From assembly GCA_002238445.1 (NCBI GenBank), contig MPML01000058.1, positions 1-33,546 on the forward strand: a stretch of DNA of 33,546 nt, given 5' to 3'. A model generated the notes under the pieces. It saw only the letters and a program-made list of their open reading frames with translations, did not search any database and was not told the DNA's origin. Positions 1 to 10,790 of the stretch are shown here, piece after piece (positions within the stretch are counted from its first letter, which is position 1; each line of letters opens with the position of its first letter). The translations under genes and the position numbers were made by a program. Source of the stretch: Caldilineaceae bacterium bin5. Lineage in GTDB: Bacteria; Chloroflexota; Anaerolineae; Caldilineales; Caldilineaceae.

Positions 1-560
1 GATTGGGGAGCTTGGCTGGACTGTGACTTGGGGGATTTTCGTGATGGACTGTGATTTGCGGGGGGACGGGAGTTGGTGGGGGGAATGGGGATGGTCTGAA
101 CTGTGATTTGGGGGATTTTTGTGATGGGCTGTGATTTCGCGTGTGCGGGGTTGGTGGGGGGGGGGGGGGGGGTTGGTGGGGGGGATGGGGATGGTGTGAA
201 CTGTGATTTGGGGGATTTTTGTGATGGGCTGTGATTTCGCGTGTGCGGGGTTGGTGGGGGGATTCTGTCTGAACTGTGATTTTGGGGATTCTTGTGATGG
301 GCTGTGAATTGCACGTGTGCGGGGTAGGTGGGGGAATTCTGTCTGAACTGTGATTTTGGGGGTTTTTTCTATGGGCTGTGATTTCGCGTGTGCGGGGGTT
401 GGTGGGGGGGGTTGTCTGAACTGTGATTTGGAGGATTTTTGTGATGGGCTGTGATTTGCGCGTGTGCGGAGTTGGTGGGGGGATTGGGGATTTTGTCTGA
501 ACTGTGAATTGGGGGATTCTTGTGATGGACTGTGATTTGCGCGTGTGCGGGGGTTGGCTT
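1..560. repeat. G-rich tandem repeat array, about 7 degenerate units of roughly 72-100 bp
   Basis: The motif ctgtga, followed by a T/G run, recurs at about 21, 101, 201, 274, 349, 421 and 502, giving steps of roughly 80, 100, 73, 75, 72 and 81 bp. Each unit holds two CTGTGATT-type motifs (one after TCTGAA, one after GTGATGGG), then a GCGTGTGCGGGG block and a GTTGGTGGGGGG block. The plus strand is extremely G-rich and C-poor. The short reading frames crossing it encode only low-complexity Pro/His/Ser or Gly/Arg protein, so I regard it as non-coding. From memory, the TCTGAACTGTGATT core resembles a dispersed intergenic repeat seen in several other bacterial phyla; I could not check this. The array touches the window edge and may be longer. 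Confidence 0.85.
156..172. repeat. Homopolymer tract of 17 G
   Basis: An uninterrupted run of G occurs inside the third unit of the array, at the place where other units carry five to seven G. It accounts for most of the extra length of that unit. A run this long is prone to slippage and to sequencing or assembly error, so its true length is uncertain. Confidence 0.8.
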
Positions 561-630
561 GGGCGATTGAGGGGAAATGCGGTGGGTGGAGGACGGTGTC
601 GGGGACAGAGTGTGGCGGTGGCGAGGGATG

Positions 631-700
631 GTTTTGGAGGGGGGCGTTGCGGGGGCGCAGCCCCTGCACAAGGGAGGGCCGAAGGCCCGACCGCCAAAAA
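631..700. repeat. GC-rich double-hairpin repeat, copy 1
   Basis: A block starting GGTTTTGGAGGGGGGCG contains hairpin 1 (GCGGGGGC, loop GCA, GCCCCTGC, one mismatch), the linker ACAAGGGAG, and hairpin 2 (GGGCC, loop GAA, GGCCC), then GACCGCC and A-rich sequence. Near-identical blocks occur at about 21779, 25431, 33301 and 33512, and a diverged one at 21481. This copy lacks the GTAACTACT ends seen around two of the others. It is followed by a short direct repeat, GCAGGGGATAGGGG, at 701-714 and 721-734. No protein is supported here. Confidence 0.85.
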
Positions 701-734
701 GCAGGGGATAGGGGAAAACTGCAGGGGATAGGGG

Positions 735-1051
735 CGAGAAGGCGCTGCATTTGGGGTTGAGGCAGGGGCTGCTGAGAAGTACTCCAGTTATTTCAACCCA
801 GGTTTTTCAACGAGGAAATCTTAACCCAGTTGTTCGCTTCACTGATGACAAGACATACATCTGTGACCAGTTAATCACGCAATTGAAGAAGCTTAGGGCA
901 CTAAAGGCGGGAATCATCCATATTTGCCCAGTGCTCTGGCAAGGAAGATGCCTTCAGTTTCGATATTCGTTCCCGGCCTCTTTCAGGTGGAGAACTCACT
1001 ATCGTTCCAAGTTTTCGAGCCTGCCCCATTAGCCAAATGCAATGTGCACAT
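735..1051. other. Intergenic stretch with no supported gene
   Basis: The stretch is AT-richer than the array to its left. I find no start with a ribosome site, no recognisable protein family and no tRNA-like fold. A 93-codon open frame at 751-1032 has no Shine-Dalgarno sequence and an arbitrary composition, and I do not call it. The downstream side of the binding-protein gene at 1052 shows no clear hairpin plus T-run terminator. Confidence 0.5.
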
Positions 1052-2398
1052 TTACTGCCCGACAACGATTGGGTCGCCGGTCCGAAACGTTTCCGGGAAC
1101 ACGACCGTTGCAGACACGGAGTCCTCTCCCTCGTGCTGGTACTGAACGACGGTCACGGCGGGATCGGGGAACTGGTGCCACCACTTAGGATCGACACCTG
1201 CCTGCTCGGGTGTGTTGCTGCTGTTGACGGGGAATGTAATCTTGCCGAGTGCGCCAATGTAAGAGATCTCTTCCAATGTTGCGATAATCGCATCGGGATC
1301 TGTTGTGCCAGCCTCGGTAATAGCCTGAGCAAGGATCTTAACGGCGTCGTAGGCAGCGAACGCGTAGGACTCAGCTCCTTCTTTGCCGGTGCGGGCTTCG
1401 TATTCGGCGAGAAAGTTGAGGGCGACATCGTTGTAAAGTTTCGCCGGCAGACCGATTCGCCGCACGAAACAGAAGTTGCCGTCGGGGACGTTCCTCCAGA
1501 ATGAATTGCTTTCCAGGGCGTTATGGTCGCATAGAGTCGGTACGTCTTGAGGCCCGATGCCGGCGTCTGCCGACTGCTGAGCGAAGTTGTAGGAGGCTTC
1601 GCCGGTAGCCAACGACATTATCAGATCGGGCGCCTCTGCCTTTATCCTCTCGATTATGCCGGCGAAATCCTGTGTTCCGATGTCGACGCCGAAGGTGACG
1701 GAGTCGATACCCGCTTCGCCCAACAGCCGCGCAGTATCTTCGGCCGCCGGAATCCCGTAGTCGGTATTCTCGGTCAGGAGTACCACCTTTTCCAGTTTGG
1801 CGCCGGCGTCGTCCCGCAGCCACTCCATAAACTTGACATCTACAGCGGATACCTCTGAGCTAAGCGGCGCTATACGAAATACTTCGGGATATTGCACGCT
1901 TGTGATGGTGTCGTTCCAGGTGTTGGCAAGAACTATGGGGATGCCATAGTTGTGGGCGACCTCCTTGGCAACTACGCCAACGGAGCTATGGTAGCCGCCG
2001 GCAATCGCTACCACACCGTCCTGGTTGATGAGCCGCTCGCTGACGGCGGAACCGCGCTCTGGCAAGCCTTCGCTGTCGACGACGATCAGTTCAACGGGCC
2101 GGCCAAGTAGTCCGCCGCCGGCATTGATCTCATCGGCGGCAATTATCATTGCTGAGCGCATTGCCTCACCGCCGACCACTGAACCCGGGGCCGAGAGGGG
2201 GAAAAACGCGCCGATTCGAATGGGATCCCCGACTACTTCCGGTCCTGCTTCATTCTCCGTTGATTTCTCTGCTTCCTGTTCTGAGCTGTCTGATTGAGTA
2301 GCTTCCGTGGATGTCGTTGGCTGCCCGCATGCTGCAATGGCCAGGGTCATCAATATCAGGATAGTGACGTAAACAGGTCGAACTCTTTTGAAACTCAT
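1052..2398 (-). CDS. ABC transporter substrate-binding lipoprotein, LivJ/LivK type (Peripla_BP_6)
   Basis: Predicted extracytoplasmic receptor, 448 aa, for a branched-chain amino acid/amide-type ABC importer. The N-terminus has basic residues, a hydrophobic stretch and a lipobox ending I-A-A-C at Cys24, then a Ser/Thr/Glu-rich linker to about residue 55. The fold then starts with the family-typical IRIGAFFPLSAPGS and continues with A-x-x-I-A-A-D-E-I-N-A-G-G-G-L-L-G and a V-V-D-S-E-G strand. The open frame extends 31 codons further upstream, but ATG at 2398 is preceded by AAGGAG seven bases away, so I chose it. It is the last gene of a minus-strand series with SDR and MaoC-like enzymes. No permease or ATPase gene is present in the window. 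The ligand cannot be read from sequence; similar proteins bind amino acids, amides, urea or aromatic acids. Confidence 0.9.
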   Translation of the reverse strand: MSFKRVRPVYVTILILMTLAIAACGQPTTSTEATQSDSSEQEAEKSTENEAGPEVVGDPIRIGAFFPLSAPGSVVGGEAMRSAMIIAADEINAGGGLLGRPVELIVVDSEGLPERGSAVSERLINQDGVVAIAGGYHSSVGVVAKEVAHNYGIPIVLANTWNDTITSVQYPEVFRIAPLSSEVSAVDVKFMEWLRDDAGAKLEKVVLLTENTDYGIPAAEDTARLLGEAGIDSVTFGVDIGTQDFAGIIERIKAEAPDLIMSLATGEASYNFAQQSADAGIGPQDVPTLCDHNALESNSFWRNVPDGNFCFVRRIGLPAKLYNDVALNFLAEYEARTGKEGAESYAFAAYDAVKILAQAITEAGTTDPDAIIATLEEISYIGALGKITFPVNSSNTPEQAGVDPKWWHQFPDPAVTVVQYQHEGEDSVSATVVFPETFRTGDPIVVGQ

Positions 2399-2477
2399 TC
2401 TGTACTCCTTGGATCGGGCATGGGAAATTCTTAACGGTATGCGGTTAGTGTCGATGGAGAGGTTGAGACAGTTCCGT

Positions 2478-3422
2478 TTAACATTCCTCACTATAGGCTT
2501 GACGCCGATCGCTCTTCGGAATGGCAGCCGTTCCGTATTTTGGCATTTTGCTTTGGATTATTTTATCACGCAGCGCGGTAGGTAAGCGTTCCAGCCAGCG
2601 TCTGAAGACAGCGTCGCGGCCCACCAGATAACGTGCTTTGGGCCGGGGAACCGAAAGAATCGTCTGTACTGTTTTGGCAACCTTGTCAGGATCTACGCCC
2701 CGCGGTCGTTCCAGGGACTCGGTCATCATTTCAAGCAGAGGGCCATACATTTCGAAGGCACCCGGTGGATATTTTTGCAGCGTCTTTTCCGCGTAGTAGC
2801 GGGCCTTTTCCCAGATATCCGTGTCAATTGCGCCCGGCTGAACGGAGACAACGTCGATACCCCAAGGTCTCAGTTCGAGCCGCATCCCGTCGGTGAGCGC
2901 TTCGAGTGCGAACTTGGATGCGGAGTAAGGTGACAAAAGTGGCGTCGAACTGAAGCCGGCTTCCGAGCTTACCATCAGGATCCGCCCCTGCGCCTTCCGC
3001 AGCAGGGGAATCAACGACTGTGTGACGGTCAGCGGCGCGATCGTGTTGGTTTCCAGGACCTGGCGAAAGTCGGCCGGATCCAAGAACTCAAGGAGACCAC
3101 CCCCGGCGATTCCGGCGTTATTTATGAGGCCATGGAGACCGTTGGCGCCCACTGCCTCGGCAACGGCGCGCGCAGTCTCCTTTACCTGGTCGGCATCGGT
3201 CACGTCTAGCTGGACAGTCTGAAGTCGAGCGGTTGTTTCGCTCTGCAACCGGTTGGCATCGCTATCTTTACGAACGGTGGCAAAAACCTGCCAGCCGGCG
3301 CGGTCCATCCGTAAGGCGCAGGCGCGTCCTATCCCGCTGGAAGCGCCGGTGATGAGCACTGTCTTAGGCGTTTGGTTCCGCGTCTCCTCAGTCGTGCTTT
3401 GGCGTGCCATTAGACTTTCCAT
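2478..3422 (-). CDS. Short-chain dehydrogenase/reductase, classical SDR with C-terminal extension
   Basis: NAD(P)-dependent oxidoreductase, 314 aa. The cofactor motif TGASSGIG lies at residues 25-32, NNAG at 101-104, and the catalytic Ser153, Tyr166 and Lys170 are in place (VSS...YSASK). The PG motif follows as VQPGAID. The C-terminal region, with ARYLVGRDA and a basic tail, resembles SDR subfamilies acting on retinol, steroid or acyl substrates rather than compact FabG enzymes, but the substrate cannot be assigned. Two ATGs compete, at 3422 and 3410. Neither has a strong ribosome site, although GGAAAG stands four bases before the second. The gene lies 79 nt upstream of the LivJ/K-like gene, which suggests one transcript. 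Confidence 0.9.
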   Translation of the reverse strand: MESLMARQSTTEETRNQTPKTVLITGASSGIGRACALRMDRAGWQVFATVRKDSDANRLQSETTARLQTVQLDVTDADQVKETARAVAEAVGANGLHGLINNAGIAGGGLLEFLDPADFRQVLETNTIAPLTVTQSLIPLLRKAQGRILMVSSEAGFSSTPLLSPYSASKFALEALTDGMRLELRPWGIDVVSVQPGAIDTDIWEKARYYAEKTLQKYPPGAFEMYGPLLEMMTESLERPRGVDPDKVAKTVQTILSVPRPKARYLVGRDAVFRRWLERLPTALRDKIIQSKMPKYGTAAIPKSDRRQAYSEEC

Positions 3423-3535
3423 CGGCGTCGGGAGGAGGGCTTTCCCCCTACTCTTTGATCGGCCGGCAAATGACGGGATTCTGTCTATGACACCCCCATT
3501 GCAGATTCCCGTGGCATGTGCTTTATGCTCGCAAC

Positions 3536-4372
3536 TCAGATTCCCATACCGCCGGTAACTTCGAGTACATGGCCGGTGATATAGGAAGCGAGCGGCGAGG
3601 AGATCAGGACTATGCCCGCCGCGGCCTCTTCAATGGTGGCCGGACGGCCAAGGGGGATGCGAAGTTGGATGTCCTTGTCTAGCAGCGCCCGGACTTTGGC
3701 GGGAATGCCCAGTGGGACTTCATGCCCATCAATTTCTATTGCCTCTTCTTGCGTCTCCTGGGGGCGGGTCAAGCGGGTGTCGATGAAGCCGAAGGCAACA
3801 GCGTTGCAGCGGATACCCAGCCTACCCCATTCCTTGGCGATGGTCTTGGTCAGTCCTACGATGCCCATTTTGCCGGCGGCATAGTTGACCTGACCTATGT
3901 TACCGTGGAGGCCGGACGTGGACGAAACATTGACGATGCAGCGGTTGCTGGGCGAGGCGCCGGATTCCAGTTCGGCGGATGCCGCGGCACGCAGATATGG
4001 CGCTGCCGCCCGGATCATGCGAAACGGTGCGGTCAGATGGACGTCTATGATCGCCTGCCACTGCTCATCGGACATCTTATGCGACATTCCGTCCCAGGTG
4101 TATCCGGCATTGTTGACCAGGATATTCAGCTGGCCGAACGTGTCCACAGCCGTTTTCATCAGGTGGGTTGAAAAGTCTGGCTCGGTTACATTACCGGCAA
4201 GTGCGATGGCATGGCCGCCGCCTGCTGTAATGGCATGGACGGTCTCCTCCGTTGCGGCTGCGTCGAGATCGTTCACCACGACGTTGGCGCCCTGTTGCGC
4301 GAATTGGAGGGCGGCGCTGGCGCCGATTCCCCGTCCTGCCCCGGTTACAATTACAGTCTGGCCGCTAAACAT
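3536..4372 (-). CDS. SDR family oxidoreductase, FabG/HSD17B4-like
   Basis: Predicted 3-oxoacyl or 3-hydroxyacyl (CoA/ACP) dehydrogenase, 278 aa. TGAGRGIG lies at residues 10-17, NNAG at 87-90, and Ser151, Tyr164 and Lys168 form the catalytic set (VNVSS...VNYAAGK). The C-terminal YITGHVLEVTGGMGI is the classical FabG-type end. An insertion of about 15 residues around positions 130-144 (Ala/Ser/Glu-rich) precedes the catalytic serine. The gene sits between a MaoC-like hydratase and another SDR, an arrangement typical of acyl-CoA oxidation or of multi-step ketone/alcohol degradation. Which acyl chain or alcohol is handled is unknown. No clear Shine-Dalgarno sequence precedes the ATG. Confidence 0.9.
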   Translation of the reverse strand: MFSGQTVIVTGAGRGIGASAALQFAQQGANVVVNDLDAAATEETVHAITAGGGHAIALAGNVTEPDFSTHLMKTAVDTFGQLNILVNNAGYTWDGMSHKMSDEQWQAIIDVHLTAPFRMIRAAAPYLRAAASAELESGASPSNRCIVNVSSTSGLHGNIGQVNYAAGKMGIVGLTKTIAKEWGRLGIRCNAVAFGFIDTRLTRPQETQEEAIEIDGHEVPLGIPAKVRALLDKDIQLRIPLGRPATIEEAAAGIVLISSPLASYITGHVLEVTGGMGI

Positions 4373-4419
4373 GGATAGTTGACATTCGCTGATTGCTGAC
4401 TAGCTCCGTTTGTTTCATT

Positions 4420-4899
4420 TCAGTCTTCATCAAAATACAGGCGTGACACCATCTCAGCTACGCAGGTTGGCTTCTCGACGCCCTCTACTTCAACCGTAAC
4501 GTTGTGGATCAGCTGCAGACCATTCCCTCGGACCTCCTCGACCGACTGCAACTGCGTGTGCGCGCGAATGCGTGACCCGGCCAGCAGAGGATGAGGGAAG
4601 CGCACGCGATTCAGTCCGTAATTGACGGTTAGCGCAATGCCGGGGTACTGCGGCTTGTCAGGCTCGACCATTCCGGTCAGATGCGGGATGAGCGAGAGTG
4701 TAAAGAAGCCGTGGGCGACCGGCGCGCCAAATGGCGACTCACGTGCAGTTCGCTCGACGTCGACATGAATCCATTGATGATCCAACGTCGCGTCGGCGAA
4801 GCCGTTGATCATTTCCTGTGAAACTGTAAACCAACCGCCGACTCTGGGCTCGGCGCCCACTTTCGACTGCAGATCTGCTAGTGCCGCTTGTCGGGACAT
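4420..4899 (-). CDS. MaoC-like (R)-specific enoyl-CoA hydratase / dehydratase
   Basis: Hot-dog-fold hydratase of 159 aa, the usual size of single-domain MaoC proteins. The hydratase-2-like signature FADATLDHQWIHVD carries the catalytic Asp/His pair, and AHGFFTLSL is the next conserved block. It would hydrate a trans-2-enoyl-CoA (or a related enoyl thioester) to the (R)-3-hydroxy product, which a neighbouring SDR could oxidise. The open frame begins four codons earlier at 4911, but GGAG lies six bases before the ATG at 4899, so I chose that start. There are 47 nt to the downstream SDR and about 34 nt from the upstream SDR, consistent with one operon. Substrate assignment is inference. Confidence 0.88.
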   Translation of the reverse strand: MSRQAALADLQSKVGAEPRVGGWFTVSQEMINGFADATLDHQWIHVDVERTARESPFGAPVAHGFFTLSLIPHLTGMVEPDKPQYPGIALTVNYGLNRVRFPHPLLAGSRIRAHTQLQSVEEVRGNGLQLIHNVTVEVEGVEKPTCVAEMVSRLYFDED

Positions 4900-4933
4900 C
4901 CTTTTCTCCATTTCAGTTGCGTAGATTGGGGCG

Positions 4934-5683
4934 TCATGCGGTCATGCCGCCATCCAGGTTTATGGCCTGTCCGGTAACGAAACGGGACTGTTCCGAGCAG
5001 AGCCAGGCGATTGCGTCAGCGATTTCTTGGGGTTGCCCGAAGCGGCGCAGGGGGATGCGTTCCAGCATCTTTTCCGCTCTGCGGGGATTGTCGGCGATCA
5101 TCGGCATGAACAGGGGCGTCTCGGTGTAGACCGGGCAGACGGCATTGACGCGAATGTTGTGCCTTGCGACCTCCTGGGCGGCGACGCGAGTCAGTCCGAT
5201 GACGCCGTGCTTGGAGACAGTGTAGGCGGACTGGTTAGGAAGTCCCTGTTTGCCGGCAATAGAGGCGATGTTGACGATAGCTCCCCCTGAGCCGGCCATC
5301 AGCCTGATCTCTTCCTGCATACAGTAGAAGACACCGGAGAGGTTGACGGCCAGCACCTTTTCCCAGCCGTCGTGCGGATAGTTCTGGAGCGGTTGCCAAG
5401 GGCCGCCTATGCCTGCATTGTTGACTGCGAAGTCGAGGCGGCCAAAACAGTTGACCGACTCTTCAACCATCCGGGCCACTGCCACCGGGTCCGACACATC
5501 ACACTGAACGAACAGCCCTTCGCTGCCGTGCTCCTGCACGAGACGGATAGTCTCGCTGCCGCCATTTGCGTTCACATCGGCCGCGACTACTGAAGCCCCA
5601 AGTTCGGCAAAACGCAGCGCGGCCGCGCGGCCTATTCCAGACCCGGCACCGGTTATCAGCGCCACATGTCCTGTAAAATCCAT
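4934..5683 (-). CDS. SDR family oxidoreductase, glucose-1-dehydrogenase/FabG-like
   Basis: Classical SDR of 249 aa. TGAGSGIG lies at residues 11-18, NNAG at 88-91, and the catalytic residues are Ser141, Tyr154 and Lys158 (IASIAG...YTVSKHG). The end FVTGQAINLDGGMTA is typical of compact classical SDRs. Asp36 after the second beta strand (VVAADVN) favours NAD over NADP by family convention; this is inference. GAGGGA stands seven bases upstream of the ATG. Only 15 nt separate it from the solute-binding protein upstream, so co-transcription is very likely. Substrate unknown. Confidence 0.9.
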   Translation of the reverse strand: MDFTGHVALITGAGSGIGRAAALRFAELGASVVAADVNANGGSETIRLVQEHGSEGLFVQCDVSDPVAVARMVEESVNCFGRLDFAVNNAGIGGPWQPLQNYPHDGWEKVLAVNLSGVFYCMQEEIRLMAGSGGAIVNIASIAGKQGLPNQSAYTVSKHGVIGLTRVAAQEVARHNIRVNAVCPVYTETPLFMPMIADNPRRAEKMLERIPLRRFGQPQEIADAIAWLCSEQSRFVTGQAINLDGGMTA

Positions 5684-5698
5684 TGCAAAGTCCCTCTT

Positions 5699-7108
5699 TC
5701 AACGTTCCGAGGTCTCAACATCGTTGGACGAGGATTCCGGGTCAGCGGCCTCAGCCAGCAAAGTTTCACCAAGCTCCTGCATATCTGCCAGGAAATCCTC
5801 CGCCTCAACCTGGGCGGCAAAGAGATGAACCATGCCGCGGTTGAAGCCGTACAGAAAAGGCGCGAGGCCGGACGGAAACTGCCAGACCCTGGCGGCTGGG
5901 ACGGCATCGGCAAAGGCCGCAAGATGGGGGAAAGTCTCGGTCCAGGCAACTCTTAAAGATGACTGGGCGGGCATCCAACCGCCGTCGTTTGGCAGCGAGC
6001 CAACCACTTCCGAGCTACTGAGAAAGACCGCAAGTTCGAAGGCTTCACTCTTGCGCGTTGAGCGAGCAGGGACGGCATAACAACTGGTAAATGCGATCGA
6101 GATGTTCAACTTGGCAGGCCCGGCAGGAAGGGGCGCGACCCCGTAACGGAATGCTGGGAACTCACTGTCAAAATATGGAACGATCCAGTTTCCTTCTATT
6201 GCCATGGCGCCTTTGCCCTTTCCCAAGACTTCTGCCGGCCACTCGCTGTTCGACTCACCAGCATGCCCGGCGAAGTTTTCCCGGAAAATACGGATGTACC
6301 AGTCCAGTGCCGAGGAAGCGGCTGGTGACTCAAGTGCCATAGTGCCATGCTCGTCAATAATTGTACCACCTGCTGCGTAAAGAAAGGGAAGCCATCGAGA
6401 AAGGTCGGGGGCCTCGATAAATCCGAATCGGTTTCGCTCCAGGTCGGTCTGATTTGCTGCAACCGACCACATGGTTTCCCAGTCGGTAGGGGGCGCCTGG
6501 CTAGCGGCTGCCATCCCCTCGCTGTCATAGACCAGTGCCAGGGTCCTCACTTCGCGCGGCAAACAGTAGCGCACAGGGGATGTCTGGTCCGAGGGCCGTG
6601 TGAATGCCGCTGCCAGCTGCGGAGGATACCCTGCCGGATCGGGAAAACCTTGTTCTGCGGGAGCCAGCAGACCTTCGGCTACCAGGTCCGGAAAGAGGAA
6701 GCTACTTACTACAACCAGGTCGGGCGGCTCTTCTCCCTCCAGGCGATCGCGTAGCTCCTGGTCGTAATCGGCAGCGGAGTAAAGGTCAACCTGCAGCTCT
6801 TTGGCGGCGGCCCAGGTAGTTATCTGGCTCCGCAGAGCCTCGGTTACCTCGCCTTCCTCAGGGAGAACAATGCGAAGAAACTGCGCCGCTTCATTTGACT
6901 CTTTCCCAAATTGCAGAAAGGGCAGTTCAGGAAAGCGAGGCCGGTCCGGCAACGCGTCACATCCACCCAGCAAGAATGTCAGTAGAAGGAGGACGACGTG
7001 TGAATATAGGCACCGGGGCAGGAAGGGACGGTCGGTTACTTGTGTCCTGACTGCCCTCCTTTTTCGCCTTATCTCACTGCTGGCTATCAACGAACGCTGA
7101 ATAGGCAT
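5699..7108 (-). CDS. Extracellular solute-binding lipoprotein, family 1 (carbohydrate-type)
   Basis: Periplasmic or surface-anchored receptor, 469 aa, of the family-1 (MalE/UgpB-like) class. A basic N-terminal stretch of about 32 residues is followed by a hydrophobic segment and a lipobox ending L-G-G-C at Cys50. Family-like features include PPDLVVVSS near the first lobe, ALVYDSEGM, a TDWETMWSVA segment, and GKGKGAMAIEGNWIVPYF, the usual G-x-A-A-M-x-x-x-G-x-W region. The start overlaps the end of gcvH by 35 nt on the same strand. No other in-frame ATG, GTG or TTG lies before the signal segment, so the overlap seems real and implies coupled translation. No permease is in the window. The ligand is unknown; a sugar or polyol is the family default. 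Confidence 0.85.
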   Translation of the reverse strand: MPIQRSLIASSEIRRKRRAVRTQVTDRPFLPRCLYSHVVLLLLTFLLGGCDALPDRPRFPELPFLQFGKESNEAAQFLRIVLPEEGEVTEALRSQITTWAAAKELQVDLYSAADYDQELRDRLEGEEPPDLVVVSSFLFPDLVAEGLLAPAEQGFPDPAGYPPQLAAAFTRPSDQTSPVRYCLPREVRTLALVYDSEGMAAASQAPPTDWETMWSVAANQTDLERNRFGFIEAPDLSRWLPFLYAAGGTIIDEHGTMALESPAASSALDWYIRIFRENFAGHAGESNSEWPAEVLGKGKGAMAIEGNWIVPYFDSEFPAFRYGVAPLPAGPAKLNISIAFTSCYAVPARSTRKSEAFELAVFLSSSEVVGSLPNDGGWMPAQSSLRVAWTETFPHLAAFADAVPAARVWQFPSGLAPFLYGFNRGMVHLFAAQVEAEDFLADMQELGETLLAEAADPESSSNDVETSER

Positions 7109-7466
7109 CTGCGTCCATCAGTTTGTCAAGACCGGCGGTATCGTTGACATCGATTTTCAGGAACCAGGCGCCGTAGGGATCGCTGTTCACCAGTTCGGGC
7201 GTATCGATCAGCTCTTCGTTGACCTCTACGACGGAACCGGATACCGGCGCGATAATGTCCTCAGCGGCCTTGACCGATTCGACGACTGCGACAGCCTCAC
7301 CGGCGGAAACGGCGGCACCAATCTCGGGTAGTTCGACGAAAACGATATCGCTCATCATGTCCTGGGCGGCATCGCTGATTCCCACGACTATTGTGGACTC
7401 TTCCTGCCTGACCCATTCGTGTGAATCGGCATATTTCAGGTTGTTGTCATAGTGGTAGGATGCCAT
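7074..7466 (-). CDS. gcvH: Glycine cleavage system H protein (lipoyl carrier)
   Basis: Lipoylated carrier of 130 aa, close to the usual 125-130 of the family. It shuttles the aminomethyl group between GcvP, GcvT and the dihydrolipoyl dehydrogenase. The segment YADSHEWVR is the family N-terminal signature. The lipoyl-lysine motif E-S-V-K-A is present with Lys66, and the conserved LVNSDPYGAWFLKI region follows. The open frame extends eight codons upstream, but AAAGGAGG lies just before the ATG at 7466, so I chose that start. No gcvT, gcvP or lpd gene is in the window, so the carrier is separated from its partners here. Its 3' end overlaps the binding-protein gene. Confidence 0.95.
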   Translation of the reverse strand: MASYHYDNNLKYADSHEWVRQEESTIVVGISDAAQDMMSDIVFVELPEIGAAVSAGEAVAVVESVKAAEDIIAPVSGSVVEVNEELIDTPELVNSDPYGAWFLKIDVNDTAGLDKLMDADAYSAFVDSQQ

Positions 7467-7537
7467 AGTGTTCCTCCTTTGCAACGCCAAGCGTCCGTGT
7501 AAAGTCTGGTGTATTCCAAGTATGTAAGAGCATTAGA

Positions 7538-10753
<3,216 letters not shown>

Positions 10754-10790
10754 TTCAGAGTCCCTTATGTTTTCTGGAAACGGTGCCAAA

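Noticed and set aside
1..560. Possible CRISPR array
   Set aside because: Units are degenerate over their whole length, with no constant repeat alternating with unique spacers, and no cas genes are present.
369..760. Pro/His/Ser-rich and Gly/Arg-rich open frames across the left array
   Set aside because: They are translations of a G-rich tandem repeat, lack ribosome sites and match no domain pattern.
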